A stretch of DNA of 49,180 nucleotides from an uncultured Collinsella sp. Its GTDB lineage: Bacteria > Actinomycetota > Coriobacteriia > Coriobacteriales > Coriobacteriaceae. The stretch lies in contig CAAEUX010000080.1 of the NCBI GenBank assembly GCA_900759335.1, positions 1 through 49,180 of the forward strand, in the 5' to 3' direction. The position numbers and the translations under genes were made by a program. Positions 1 to 9,952 of this stretch are shown here, in pieces (positions within the stretch are counted from its first letter, which is position 1; every line of letters starts with the position of its first letter). The notes under the pieces were generated by a model. That model ran no database searches and was not told the origin of the DNA. It worked only from the letters and a program-made list of their open reading frames with translations.

Positions 1-75
1 CTCAAGGCCGTCGCGAGGAAGCGGCTCAGGGCGATATACGCCGTGATGCGCGACCGGGTGCCCTACCGGGAGTAG
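1..75 (+). CDS. IS110-family transposase, C-terminal end (partial)
   Basis: The first 24 codons read in frame 1 end in a TAG at 73-75. They give a basic tail of the form ARKRLRAIYAVMRD...PY, which resembles the extreme C-terminus of IS110/IS116/IS902 transposases. The rest of the gene lies outside the window, so the catalytic DEDD and serine regions cannot be checked. Identification rests on a short tail only. The frame is open from the window edge and is followed by about 45 bases of non-coding DNA before the hairpin at the end of rpoD, on the opposite strand. Confidence 0.55.
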   Translation, partial: LKAVARKRLRAIYAVMRDRVPYRE

Positions 76-120
76 CCCCGACGGTTGACAAAACCATAGG
101 AACACCCAACGACTACATGA

Positions 121-154
121 AAGCGCCCTCAAGCGGATGTGCTTGAGGGCGCTT
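121..154 (-). terminator. Hairpin terminator at the end of rpoD
   Basis: A perfect 14-bp inverted repeat (arms 121-134 and 141-154) with a 6-nt loop sits 10 bases past the rpoD stop codon. It is symmetrical enough to act in both directions. Neither side has a long T tract, so efficiency is uncertain. It separates the convergent transposase remnant and the rpoD operon. Confidence 0.6.
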
Positions 155-163
155 CTTGCTTGA

Positions 164-1525
<1,362 letters not shown>

Positions 1526-1635
1526 AGATTCTCCCTTCATAGTCCACAGGACTCAATACTTTAGCACACACATTGACGTCTATACCCAAAAAGAGGGCTG
1601 GATATAGGCGAGAATACGCTGGTTGACCACAACAT

Positions 1636-3744
1636 CTAGGCTTGTTCGGTGCCTGCGGCCTCCAGGCCAATCAAACGGAACGGGTCCGCCACGCCGCCGA
1701 TTGACTTTTGCAGTTCGCGTTGACGCTGCGAATCCTGCGCGGCCTGCACGGTCAGCGCGCGACGGGCCTCATCATCGAGCGAACGGTCCTGGCGCAGCTT
1801 GGCCTGTGCGGCACGCATGCGGCGCTTGATGGTGTAGAGCTCGAGCGTATCGAGCATAAACACGATGTTCGTCTCGGTAGGGTGCTTGCTCGTCGCCGAG
1901 ATGCGCCCGGCACTCACAAGCGTTGCCGCCTCGGGACACACCGAGCGCGCCGCATCCATGCAAGCTGCAGGATCGGTTCCCGGCGGCGTTGCCAGAACGG
2001 CCCATGCGATGGACTCGTGACGTGGGTCAACCCACTCGATGGAGCAGATGCGGTCGGCATACGTGCGGAACAGGTCGGGGTAGCTCGTAAGCATCGTCAA
2101 CAGCTCGCGCTCCCCTGCCAAGGACTTGCGTTCAAGATCGGTAAGAACCATCGGCGCCGCCGCAGCAGGTGCGCCCGAACCGTCAGCCGCAGGCACAGCG
2201 CCCATACCATAAGGCACATCTATCGGCGGAAGATCGTCGACGACCTCCACGGGCGCGGCACCGTAGGCATCGAGCGGAACGTAGTCGTACGGCTCTTCTT
2301 CGACCGGTGCGGACACCGGCGGCGTCGCGCCCGATGCCCAAGCACCGCGACCGGCATCGCGAGAACCCGACGCCCGACCGCCCGCGCTACCGGACCGCTC
2401 AGTCTGTGCCCGCTGGCGCTCATAGTTCTGCTCACGACGTCGTTCCGCATCCTCGCGCTTGGCGACATCGCGAAACACACGACCCGAGCTCGCGCGCACC
2501 GTCTCCAGATCCAAACCCAGCAGATCGGCAATCTGGATAAAGTACGTGTCGATCATATAGCTGTTGCGCAACGGATAGATAAGCGTCAGCGCATCTTCCA
2601 GCGCCTTAGCGCGACCGCCCGGCGTGGTGATGTCACTCGACTCCTGCAGCGAACGGTAGACAAAGTCCATAAGCGGCTCGGCAGCGTCGATGCGCGTCTG
2701 TAGCTCCTCTCCGCCGTGCGCCGTGATGAACTCCATGGGATCGTTGCCGTCGGGCAGCACCACGCAGCGCAGATCCATCGAATCCTGCTCAATAAACTGA
2801 ATCGCACGACGAGCGGCCTTCTGGCCCGCGGCATCGCCATCAAACATATAGACGATGCGCTTGGCAAAGCGGGTGAGCGTCTTGACGTGATGCTCCGTGA
2901 GCGCGGTGCCCAGCGTGGCGACAACGTTTTTAATCCCCGCCTCCCAACAGGCGATGCAGTCGGTATAGCCCTCCACCACGATGGCGGTATCCTGCGCGAC
3001 GATAAACTCCTTGGCCCAATTAAAGCCGTAGAGATTTCGCTTTTTATGGAACACGCTCGTCTCGGCGGTATTGAGGTACTTGGGTTGCCCGTCACCCATG
3101 ATACGACCGCCAAAGGCAATGTTGTGCCCCTGCTCGTCAAAGATGGGGAACATCACGCGGTCGTAGAAGCGGTCGGCAAGCTGCCCGCGCCCGCGGCTCA
3201 CGGCAACGTTGGCGTCGATCATCTCCTGCGGGGTAAAACCCGCCTGGGACAGGTGCGACACCAGCGCGTTGCGGCCCGGTGCGAAGCCCAGGCAGTAGCG
3301 GCGGCAGACGTCGCCACCCATGCCGCGGCTGGCAAAGTACTCGCGCGGACGGCCGTCCTTACCGCGCATAAGCATGGTGTGGTAGAACTGGGCGGTCTCG
3401 GCGCACAGATCGTAGATTCGGGCACGCTTAGTACCGCGCTCGCGGCCATCTCCGGTGTCGTGCAGCTCAATACCCGCGCGATCGGCCAAATAACGGATTG
3501 ACTCGGGAAAGCTCAGGTTCTCGCGCTTCATAATATAGGTGAAGACATCGCCGCCTTCGCCGCAGCCAAAGCAGTGCCACACCTGCGTGGCGGGGATAAT
3601 GTGGAAGGACGGCGTCTTTTCGCCATGGAAGGGGCAGCAGCCCCAAAACTCATGGCCGCGGGGCTTGAGCTCAACCGTTTCCTGCACGATGGCGACTAAG
3701 TCAGACGCAGCGCGTACCTGGTCTTTTTCCTCATCGCTAATCAC
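1636..3744 (-). CDS. dnaG: DNA primase DnaG
   Basis: Primase that makes RNA primers for the replication fork. The N-terminal CHC2 zinc finger is complete (C37, H40, C58, C61). The catalytic core follows, with TOPRIM motifs EGYTD at 258-262 and FDGDAAG at 301-307 supplying the metal-binding acids. A Gly/Arg/Pro-rich linker (about 430-560) leads to a C-terminal helical region that should bind the DnaB helicase. Length 702 aa is somewhat longer than the usual 580-640 because of the linker. The start codon is GTG at 3742-3744, overlapping the ribF stop by 8 bases, which suggests translational coupling. rpoD follows downstream. Confidence 0.96.
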   Translation of the reverse strand: MISDEEKDQVRAASDLVAIVQETVELKPRGHEFWGCCPFHGEKTPSFHIIPATQVWHCFGCGEGGDVFTYIMKRENLSFPESIRYLADRAGIELHDTGDGRERGTKRARIYDLCAETAQFYHTMLMRGKDGRPREYFASRGMGGDVCRRYCLGFAPGRNALVSHLSQAGFTPQEMIDANVAVSRGRGQLADRFYDRVMFPIFDEQGHNIAFGGRIMGDGQPKYLNTAETSVFHKKRNLYGFNWAKEFIVAQDTAIVVEGYTDCIACWEAGIKNVVATLGTALTEHHVKTLTRFAKRIVYMFDGDAAGQKAARRAIQFIEQDSMDLRCVVLPDGNDPMEFITAHGGEELQTRIDAAEPLMDFVYRSLQESSDITTPGGRAKALEDALTLIYPLRNSYMIDTYFIQIADLLGLDLETVRASSGRVFRDVAKREDAERRREQNYERQRAQTERSGSAGGRASGSRDAGRGAWASGATPPVSAPVEEEPYDYVPLDAYGAAPVEVVDDLPPIDVPYGMGAVPAADGSGAPAAAAPMVLTDLERKSLAGERELLTMLTSYPDLFRTYADRICSIEWVDPRHESIAWAVLATPPGTDPAACMDAARSVCPEAATLVSAGRISATSKHPTETNIVFMLDTLELYTIKRRMRAAQAKLRQDRSLDDEARRALTVQAAQDSQRQRELQKSIGGVADPFRLIGLEAAGTEQA

Positions 3745-4744
3745 GGATGCTCACCCCCTGATCGCCCAAGTTGTGACGAATATCTTCGATATTACCCTCG
3801 ACGGTCGCGATCAACTCATCCAGCGAATCGAACACACGCGAGGGACGCAGCCAGCGCGTAAACGCCAGCGAAACGGAAGCGCCGTACAGGTCGCCCGTAT
3901 AACCAATTAAATTAGCCTCGAGATGCGCAGATGCCGCATCGTCAGCATACGTTGGCGGCAGGCCGACGTTCACGGCAGCGGGCCACGCGGTGTCATCGAC
4001 CAGCACCAGACCCTCATACACGCCATCGGCTGGCACCTGAATGCCGTCGGGAACCTGCAAGTTTGCCGTGGGAAAGCCCATGCCAGAACCCTCGTGACGG
4101 CCGCGAATAACACCGCCACGCACCATATACGGACGGCCGAGTAACTCAGCAGCAAGCTCCACATGGCCCTGTCCCAGCTCATGACGAATGCGGGTGGCGC
4201 AAATGGCCTCACCGCCCTCGCAAAGCAGGTCGTGACCATACACGTCAACGCCGTGCTCGGAACCCCAGGAGCGCATCTCGGCAACACCAGAAGCACCGCC
4301 ACGACCCAGCCTAAAGTCACTGCCAACGCGAATCGAGCGAATGTCGACTACGCGTGACAGCAGTGCGAGAAAACCGACATGGTCGAGTGCCGCAACCTCA
4401 GGCGTAAAGGGAACGGCCACCACCGCGTCGACCCCGGTCTGAGCCAAGGCATGCAGACGGTCGTCCGTCGTCATCAATTTTTGAGCGGGCGAAGGGCTCA
4501 CCACAACGTCCGGGTCGGGATCGAAGGTAACCACGACCGCCTTACAGCCATGGGCACGGGCATCACGGACAAGCGCTTCGATGAGTTCCTGGTGTCCACG
4601 GTGAACGCCGTCGAACACGCCAATGGCGATTGAAGCGGCACCCAAGTGCTCACACTCATCAAACGTATCGGCAGCAACGATGCGAGCCTCGTCCGACTCG
4701 CCCGCGAAAAAGACACGCGCGAGCTCGTGAGCGGACAACATCAT
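3737..4744 (-). CDS. ribF: Bifunctional riboflavin kinase / FAD synthetase
   Basis: Converts riboflavin to FMN and FMN to FAD. The N-terminal nucleotidyltransferase domain has GVFDGVHRGH at 42-51 and the TRIR motif at 184-187 (ISSTRIR in most relatives, ICATRIR here). The C-terminal flavokinase domain has GxGFPTANL at 222-229. Length 335 aa is typical. The ATG overlaps the truB stop as ATGA (4741-4744), and the gene itself overlaps dnaG by 8 bases, so truB-ribF-dnaG look like one transcription unit. Confidence 0.95.
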   Translation of the reverse strand: MMLSAHELARVFFAGESDEARIVAADTFDECEHLGAASIAIGVFDGVHRGHQELIEALVRDARAHGCKAVVVTFDPDPDVVVSPSPAQKLMTTDDRLHALAQTGVDAVVAVPFTPEVAALDHVGFLALLSRVVDIRSIRVGSDFRLGRGGASGVAEMRSWGSEHGVDVYGHDLLCEGGEAICATRIRHELGQGHVELAAELLGRPYMVRGGVIRGRHEGSGMGFPTANLQVPDGIQVPADGVYEGLVLVDDTAWPAAVNVGLPPTYADDAASAHLEANLIGYTGDLYGASVSLAFTRWLRPSRVFDSLDELIATVEGNIEDIRHNLGDQGVSIRD

Positions 4745-5673
4745 CGAACACCGCCGATTGCCTGCGGAAACACGTGCTCCATAACAAAGCGGCCGCCCTC
4801 AATGCGGGCGAGCGCCTTGAGTCCCCCATCGAGCACCAACGCAAACGGCGCCTTCGAGGAATCGAAATCGGCAAGCGCACGCTCAACGGGAATGCGTCGG
4901 CCGCAGAGCAGGTCGTCGGCAAGATTACCCGGCAAGTCAACACGCGTGGCGCCCAGGGCTGCAATGGGATCCAGGGCAAAGCCAGCCGCGGACTCGGGAG
5001 AAAGCTCCTCCACCGCATGACAAGCGCCAATGGAAACAACACCGGAAGCCGTGCGGCGCAGCGCGGAAATGTGCGCGGCGCTTTCGCAGGCGCGGCCTAG
5101 GTCGCGAGCGAGCGCACGGATATAGGTGCCCTTGCTCACCGAGAACGCCACGGTCCACACGCATGTATCACCCTCGCCGCCCACGGCAATCAGGTCGGCG
5201 GCATAGACCTCGACGTGGCGCGGAGGTAGGTCCACCGCATTGCCCTCGCGAGCAGACTTGTAGGCGCGAACGCCATTGACCGAGATAGCCGAAAACGCCG
5301 GCGGCACCTGCATCTGCGGGCCCAGCATAGCGGCCAAGTGCTCACGGGCATAGGCAGGATCGCGGAGCTCGTTAGCAACAGCCACCGTGCGGACCGCCTC
5401 GCCCTCCGCATCATCGGTATTAGTCTCGGCGCCAAACGAAATATCGGCGACGTAGCTTTTGGTATCGAGCGTGAGCATGCCCAGCAGACGGGTGGCCTGA
5501 CCCACGCCCACAACCATGACACCCGATGCCATGGGGTCGAGCGTACCGGCATGGCCGACGCGCCGCTCATGGAGGGCGCGTCGGCATTGCGAGACCACGT
5601 CATGGGACGTGCAGCCCACCGGCTTATCGACGGCGAGCAGCATATTCAATTGAGAAGGCGTTCGACGAGCCAT
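4741..5673 (-). CDS. truB: tRNA pseudouridine(55) synthase TruB
   Basis: Makes pseudouridine at position 55 in the T-loop of tRNAs. Family signature DKPVGCTSHDVV and the catalytic motif GHAGTLDPMASG are present, with catalytic Asp46. The body continues with the expected KSYVADISFG and KGTYIRALARDLG segments. The C-terminal part is of bacterial length (310 aa total). It lies 15 bases after the nrnA-type gene and overlaps ribF by 4 bases. Confidence 0.96.
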   Translation of the reverse strand: MARRTPSQLNMLLAVDKPVGCTSHDVVSQCRRALHERRVGHAGTLDPMASGVMVVGVGQATRLLGMLTLDTKSYVADISFGAETNTDDAEGEAVRTVAVANELRDPAYAREHLAAMLGPQMQVPPAFSAISVNGVRAYKSAREGNAVDLPPRHVEVYAADLIAVGGEGDTCVWTVAFSVSKGTYIRALARDLGRACESAAHISALRRTASGVVSIGACHAVEELSPESAAGFALDPIAALGATRVDLPGNLADDLLCGRRIPVERALADFDSSKAPFALVLDGGLKALARIEGGRFVMEHVFPQAIGGVR

Positions 5674-5688
5674 GTACCATCCAATAAG

Positions 5689-6732
5689 TTAGAGCTCGAC
5701 GGTCACCGAAGCGGGATCCTCCCCCACCAGCTCGGCCAGCATGGGAAGTGCCACGGCGAGCGTCTCGCGAATTGTTCCGTTGTTGGAAAAGCCGGCGGCG
5801 GCATGATGCCCGCCACCGCCAAAGTTGGCAGCAATCTCGGACACATCGAGGTCGCCCTTGGAGCGCAGGTTGCCACGCACCTTGGTATCGCCCTCAATGC
5901 CCTTTAAGAACATGCAGACCTCGACGCCCATCACCGAACGCACCACATCGACCAGGCCGTCGCACTCGTCCGAGGTGACGCCGCAGGCCTCAAGGTCGCT
6001 CTGGTAGGCATAGCTATACGCCACGCGCCCATGCGCGACCGTCTTAATGCGACCCATGACAATGGACTTGAGGTGCAAAAACTCAACGCGCATGCTCTGG
6101 TAGACCTCGAGCGCAACGCGCGCCGGATCGGCACCGTGCGCCACCAGGCGCGAGGCCGCATGGAACGCGGCGGCATCGGCGTTTTGGTACTGAAAACGGC
6201 CGGTATCGGTAACCAAGCCACACAGCAGGCAGGTCGCAACGCCATCACGTGCGACAATGCCGCAATTGTCCAAAAAGCGGTCGATGATCATGGCGCAGGC
6301 CGCGGCGCCGACGCACCTCAGGCTCAGCTCGGCAAATTCCTCGCGCGCCGGATGGTGATCGAAGCACACCACATGCGACGAGCGTCTGAGCACCTCGGCG
6401 GAGTTGTTCAGACGCTCGACGACCGGCACGTCCACCGAGATGAACAGATCCGGATTGCCGGTATACGCAGATGCCGGCACCAGACGGTCGGCGCCCTCCA
6501 TAAAGCGGTAGATGCGCGGAACCGGGTCATCGTCTGCCAGCAGCAGGGCAATGTCCTTGTTGGGGAAAAACTTCATAAGCGATAAGCCCAGACCCAGCAC
6601 GGAGCCCAGGGCGTCACCATCGGGAGACGTATGTCCCGAAATCGCAATGGAGGACGCACCCTCGATGAGCTCGAGGATGCGTCGCTGAATATCTGCAGAC
6701 TCGCACGATGCGAGGTCGGCGGAATTACTCAT
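5689..6732 (-). CDS. nrnA: DHH/DHHA1 phosphoesterase, NrnA-type (nano-RNase / pAp phosphatase)
   Basis: Predicted bifunctional oligoribonuclease and 3'-phosphoadenosine-5'-phosphate phosphatase. The DHH domain shows the metal-binding motifs GHTSPDGDALGS near the N-terminus, DLFISVD, and FDHHP. The C-terminal DHHA1 domain has the substrate-binding GGGGHHAAAG motif. Length 347 aa is slightly longer than the usual 310-330. It overlaps rbfA by 8 bases. The order rbfA-nrnA-truB-ribF is a conserved translation and RNA-processing cluster in Gram-positive bacteria. Substrate preference (short RNA, pAp or cyclic dinucleotide) cannot be read from sequence. Confidence 0.9.
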   Translation of the reverse strand: MSNSADLASCESADIQRRILELIEGASSIAISGHTSPDGDALGSVLGLGLSLMKFFPNKDIALLLADDDPVPRIYRFMEGADRLVPASAYTGNPDLFISVDVPVVERLNNSAEVLRRSSHVVCFDHHPAREEFAELSLRCVGAAACAMIIDRFLDNCGIVARDGVATCLLCGLVTDTGRFQYQNADAAAFHAASRLVAHGADPARVALEVYQSMRVEFLHLKSIVMGRIKTVAHGRVAYSYAYQSDLEACGVTSDECDGLVDVVRSVMGVEVCMFLKGIEGDTKVRGNLRSKGDLDVSEIAANFGGGGHHAAAGFSNNGTIRETLAVALPMLAELVGEDPASVTVEL

Positions 6733-7135
6733 CTAAAGCTGCCTCCTGGGCGGCATCCGCTATGGGATAGCCGTCCTCGTCCTTTTCGATCGCAAGCGTG
6801 GCGGGAACGTTTTCCAGCGCGCGCGTGATGCGCTCGGCCTCATCGGTCGAGCGATCGATGCGGAAATCGAGCTCGGGCGTGACGCGCCAATCGAGCGAGC
6901 GGGCCAACAGGCTACGGATGCGGCCCTTGGCGCTGGCGAGCGCCTCCATGACCTCGTCGTAGCGGCTCGCGTCGCACGACACGTACACGCGCGCGAACGA
7001 ACGGTCCACCGCGACCTCGACCGCGGTCAGGGTGACCAGGTCGAGACGCGGATCGGAAACCTCAAAGAGCAGGATATAACCGAGCTTCTCGCGAAGCTGC
7101 TCGCCCAGACGGCGGGTTGCCTGCGTTTGCTTCAT
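6725..7135 (-). CDS. rbfA: Ribosome-binding factor A
   Basis: Small KH-fold protein that helps 30S subunit maturation. 136 aa begin with the family-typical QATRRLGEQLREKLGYIL and contain DPRL, the strand around VTLTAVEVAVDRSFARVYVS, and PELDFRID near the C-terminus. Two in-frame ATGs are not competing, since the first has a GGGGG Shine-Dalgarno 7 bases upstream. It lies 11 bases after infB and overlaps the nrnA-type gene by 8 bases. Confidence 0.93.
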   Translation of the reverse strand: MKQTQATRRLGEQLREKLGYILLFEVSDPRLDLVTLTAVEVAVDRSFARVYVSCDASRYDEVMEALASAKGRIRSLLARSLDWRVTPELDFRIDRSTDEAERITRALENVPATLAIEKDEDGYPIADAAQEAALDE

Positions 7136-7146
7136 AGCGCTACCCC

Positions 7147-9861
7147 CTACTCGGTACGGGCAACCTGGTCAATGCGGTAGCCCTCAATGGTGTCGCCAGG
7201 CTTGATGTCCTGGAAGTTCTCCAGGCCAATACCGCCCTCGGAGCCGCTCTTGAGGCTCTTGGCCTCGTCCTTGTAGTGGCGCATCGAGGCGATTTTACCG
7301 TTGAAGACCACGATGCCGTCGCGCACCAGGCGTACGGAATCGGTCGCGACGATCTCGCCCTCTTCGACGCGGACACCGGCGGCGATGCCGACTTTGGGCA
7401 CCTTGAAGGTGTCCAGGACGGTCGCAGTGCCCGTGGAGACCTCAACCTCGGTGGGCTTGAGCATGCCGATACGGGCAGCGTCGAGGTCCTCGAGGCACTT
7501 GTAGATGACGTCGTAGCAACGGATCTCAACGCCCTCGCGCTCGGCGGCGGAGCGGGCCTTGCCGTCGGGACGAACGCCAAAGCCGATGATGATGGCGTTG
7601 GAGGCGTCGGCCAGGACGACGTCGGTCTCGTTGATGGCGCCGACCGCGGAGTGGATCGTGTTGATGCGCACCTCGGACTGATCCATCTTGTCGAGGGAGT
7701 CCTGAAGGGCCTCGATGGAGCCCTGGACGTCGGCCTTGATGATCAGGTTGAGTTCCTTGACCTCAGCGTCGGCGATGGTCTCGAAGAGGTTCTCGAGCGT
7801 CACGTGCTTCACGCGGCTCTGCTCCTCGATACGGGCCTTGAGCGAACGCTCGTCGGCCAGCGCACGAGCCTCGCGCTCGTCCTCGAACACGCGGAACTCG
7901 TCACCGGCGTTGGGCACGGACTGCAGGCCCAAGATCTCGACGGCGTCGGAGGGACCGGCCTCGATGACGGCGTTGCCCTTGGGATCGAGCATAGCGCGGA
8001 CGCGGCCGTAGGTAAGGCCGGCGACCAGCGTATCGCCAACGTGCAGGGTACCGCGGGTCACAAGCACGGTGGCAACCGAGCCGCGGCCCTTGTCGAGCTT
8101 AGCCTCGAGGACGTTACCGGAGGCAAAGGTATCGGGGTTGGCCTTGAGCTCGAGCACGTCGGCCTGGAGCAGCACGGTCTCGAGCAGGTCGTCGATACCG
8201 ATCTTCTGCTTGGCCGAGATGTTGACGAACATGTTCTGTCCGCCCCACTCCTCGGGGATGATGCCGTACTCGGTGAGCTCCTGGCGCACACGGTCGGGGT
8301 TGGCACCCGGCTTATCGATCTTGTTGACGGCGACGACGATGGGAACACCGGCGGCCTTGGCGTGGTTGATCGACTCGATGGTCTGGGGCATGACGCCGTC
8401 GTCGGCAGCCACGATCAGAATGACGATATCGGTCACCTTGGCGCCGCGGGCACGCATGGCCGTAAAGGTGGCGTGACCCGGGGTATCAATGAAGGTGATC
8501 TTGCGGTCGTTGATCATGACCTGCGAAGCGCCGATGGCCTGCGTAATGCCGCCCGCCTCGCCGGCAGCGACGCCGGTGTGACGGATGGCGTCGAGCAGGC
8601 TCGTCTTGCCGTGGTCGACGTGGCCCATGACGGTGACGACCGGGGCGCGCGGCTTAAGGTCGGCGGGATCGTCATAGAACGAGAAGGTGTTCTCCTCCTC
8701 GGGGGTGATGATCTTGATCTGGCGACCCAGGTCGTCGGCAACGAGCTCGACGAGGTCGTCGGACATGGACTGCGTCATGGTAAGCGGCGTGCCCAGCAGG
8801 AACAGGCGCTTAATGATGTCGTTGGCCGGAACGTCGAGCGCCTCGGCGAGCTCCTGGACGGTAACGCCCTGGGAGACCTTGATGGCGTTGAGCTCCTCGG
8901 GGTTCACGCCCTGGGCCAGCGCCTCCTCAATCTTGCGCTCTTCCTGAGCCTTTGCGGCCTCGCGCTCGCGCTTCTCCTTGCGCTTTTTGCGGCGACCGGT
9001 GGACTCGCGAGAGGCCTCCTCGACGGCGGCACGAGCCTCCTCGAGCACCTTCTCGCGGCTGTACTCCTCGGCCTCGCGAGCCATGCGACTGTAGTGGTCC
9101 TCTTCGTTGTTGTGACCGCCCTTGCGCTTCTTGCCCTTGCCCTGCTTGTCGGGGTTGGGGAAGTCCATGCCGGCAGCGACGTTGTTGCTGGCGTTGGTGC
9201 GATGGCTGTGAGGACGGCTTTCGGAGGCGTTGCGCTCGGAGTTGTTGTCGGAGGCGTTGCGATCGTTACGACGGCCACCGCGACGGTCGTAGTTGCCGCC
9301 ACGACGGTTGCCGCGCTCGGCAGCGCGCTCGGCCTTGGCCTTCTCCTCGGCGTCCTTCTTCTCCTTGAGCACGGTCTCCTGTGCGGCGATCTGGTCGAGC
9401 AGCGAACGGAAGCGCGAACCGGAGTCGGAAGCGGGAACGGCGCGGCGCTGAGCCTCGCGGGCAGCCTCCTCCTTCTCGCGGGCAAGGCGCTCCTGCTCGG
9501 CCTTCTTCTTAGCCTCGGCCTCGGCGCGGGCGGCCTCCTCGGCAGCCTGGGCGGCGGCGAACTGGCGGCGCTCCTCCTCGCGTGCCTTCTCGGCGGCGAT
9601 GCGCTCGCGCTCTGCCTCGGCAGCGCGTGCTGCCTCCTCGGCGGCAGCGGCCTGCTCCTCGGCCAGCTTGGCGGCCTCGACTTCCTGGGCGCGGGCCTCA
9701 ATCACCGAGGCAAGCTGCTTGCGGACCATGGCAACATAGGCGTCCTCCAAAGCGGAGGAAGCGGACTTAGCGGGAATCTTCATTTCGGCGAGATGACCCA
9801 TCAGTTCCTTGGAGGTCATGCCGAACTCTTTGGCCAGGGTGGACACACGGACTTTTGCCAT
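7147..9861 (-). CDS. infB: Translation initiation factor IF-2
   Basis: GTPase that recruits initiator tRNA to the 30S subunit. An IF2_N motif occupies about residues 1-50, followed by a long Ala/Glu/Arg-rich coiled-coil (55-185), an Arg/Gly/Asn-rich disordered stretch (186-255) and a second basic helix. A second IF2_N-like element lies at about 325-380. The G domain has GHVDHGKT at 413-420, then DTPGH and NKID, and domains II-IV follow to the C-terminus. The Shine-Dalgarno AGGTGA precedes the ATG by 6 bases. Actinobacteria-type long N-terminus, 904 aa. No ylxR gene separates it from nusA. Confidence 0.97.
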   Translation of the reverse strand: MAKVRVSTLAKEFGMTSKELMGHLAEMKIPAKSASSALEDAYVAMVRKQLASVIEARAQEVEAAKLAEEQAAAAEEAARAAEAERERIAAEKAREEERRQFAAAQAAEEAARAEAEAKKKAEQERLAREKEEAAREAQRRAVPASDSGSRFRSLLDQIAAQETVLKEKKDAEEKAKAERAAERGNRRGGNYDRRGGRRNDRNASDNNSERNASESRPHSHRTNASNNVAAGMDFPNPDKQGKGKKRKGGHNNEEDHYSRMAREAEEYSREKVLEEARAAVEEASRESTGRRKKRKEKREREAAKAQEERKIEEALAQGVNPEELNAIKVSQGVTVQELAEALDVPANDIIKRLFLLGTPLTMTQSMSDDLVELVADDLGRQIKIITPEEENTFSFYDDPADLKPRAPVVTVMGHVDHGKTSLLDAIRHTGVAAGEAGGITQAIGASQVMINDRKITFIDTPGHATFTAMRARGAKVTDIVILIVAADDGVMPQTIESINHAKAAGVPIVVAVNKIDKPGANPDRVRQELTEYGIIPEEWGGQNMFVNISAKQKIGIDDLLETVLLQADVLELKANPDTFASGNVLEAKLDKGRGSVATVLVTRGTLHVGDTLVAGLTYGRVRAMLDPKGNAVIEAGPSDAVEILGLQSVPNAGDEFRVFEDEREARALADERSLKARIEEQSRVKHVTLENLFETIADAEVKELNLIIKADVQGSIEALQDSLDKMDQSEVRINTIHSAVGAINETDVVLADASNAIIIGFGVRPDGKARSAAEREGVEIRCYDVIYKCLEDLDAARIGMLKPTEVEVSTGTATVLDTFKVPKVGIAAGVRVEEGEIVATDSVRLVRDGIVVFNGKIASMRHYKDEAKSLKSGSEGGIGLENFQDIKPGDTIEGYRIDQVARTE

Positions 9862-9952
9862 ATGACTTCACCTACCCTTTCTGGCACCTTGGGTGCCTAG
9901 AGACTGAACGAGCGTGGGGGATGCGCCGGGACCTGCCCAGCGCGACCGCGCG

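Noticed and set aside
7276..9900. A very long open frame on the plus strand opposite infB
   Set aside because: It is a by-product of GC-rich codon bias in infB; the translation is low-complexity Gly/Leu/Val/Ala and matches no family. infB itself is certain.
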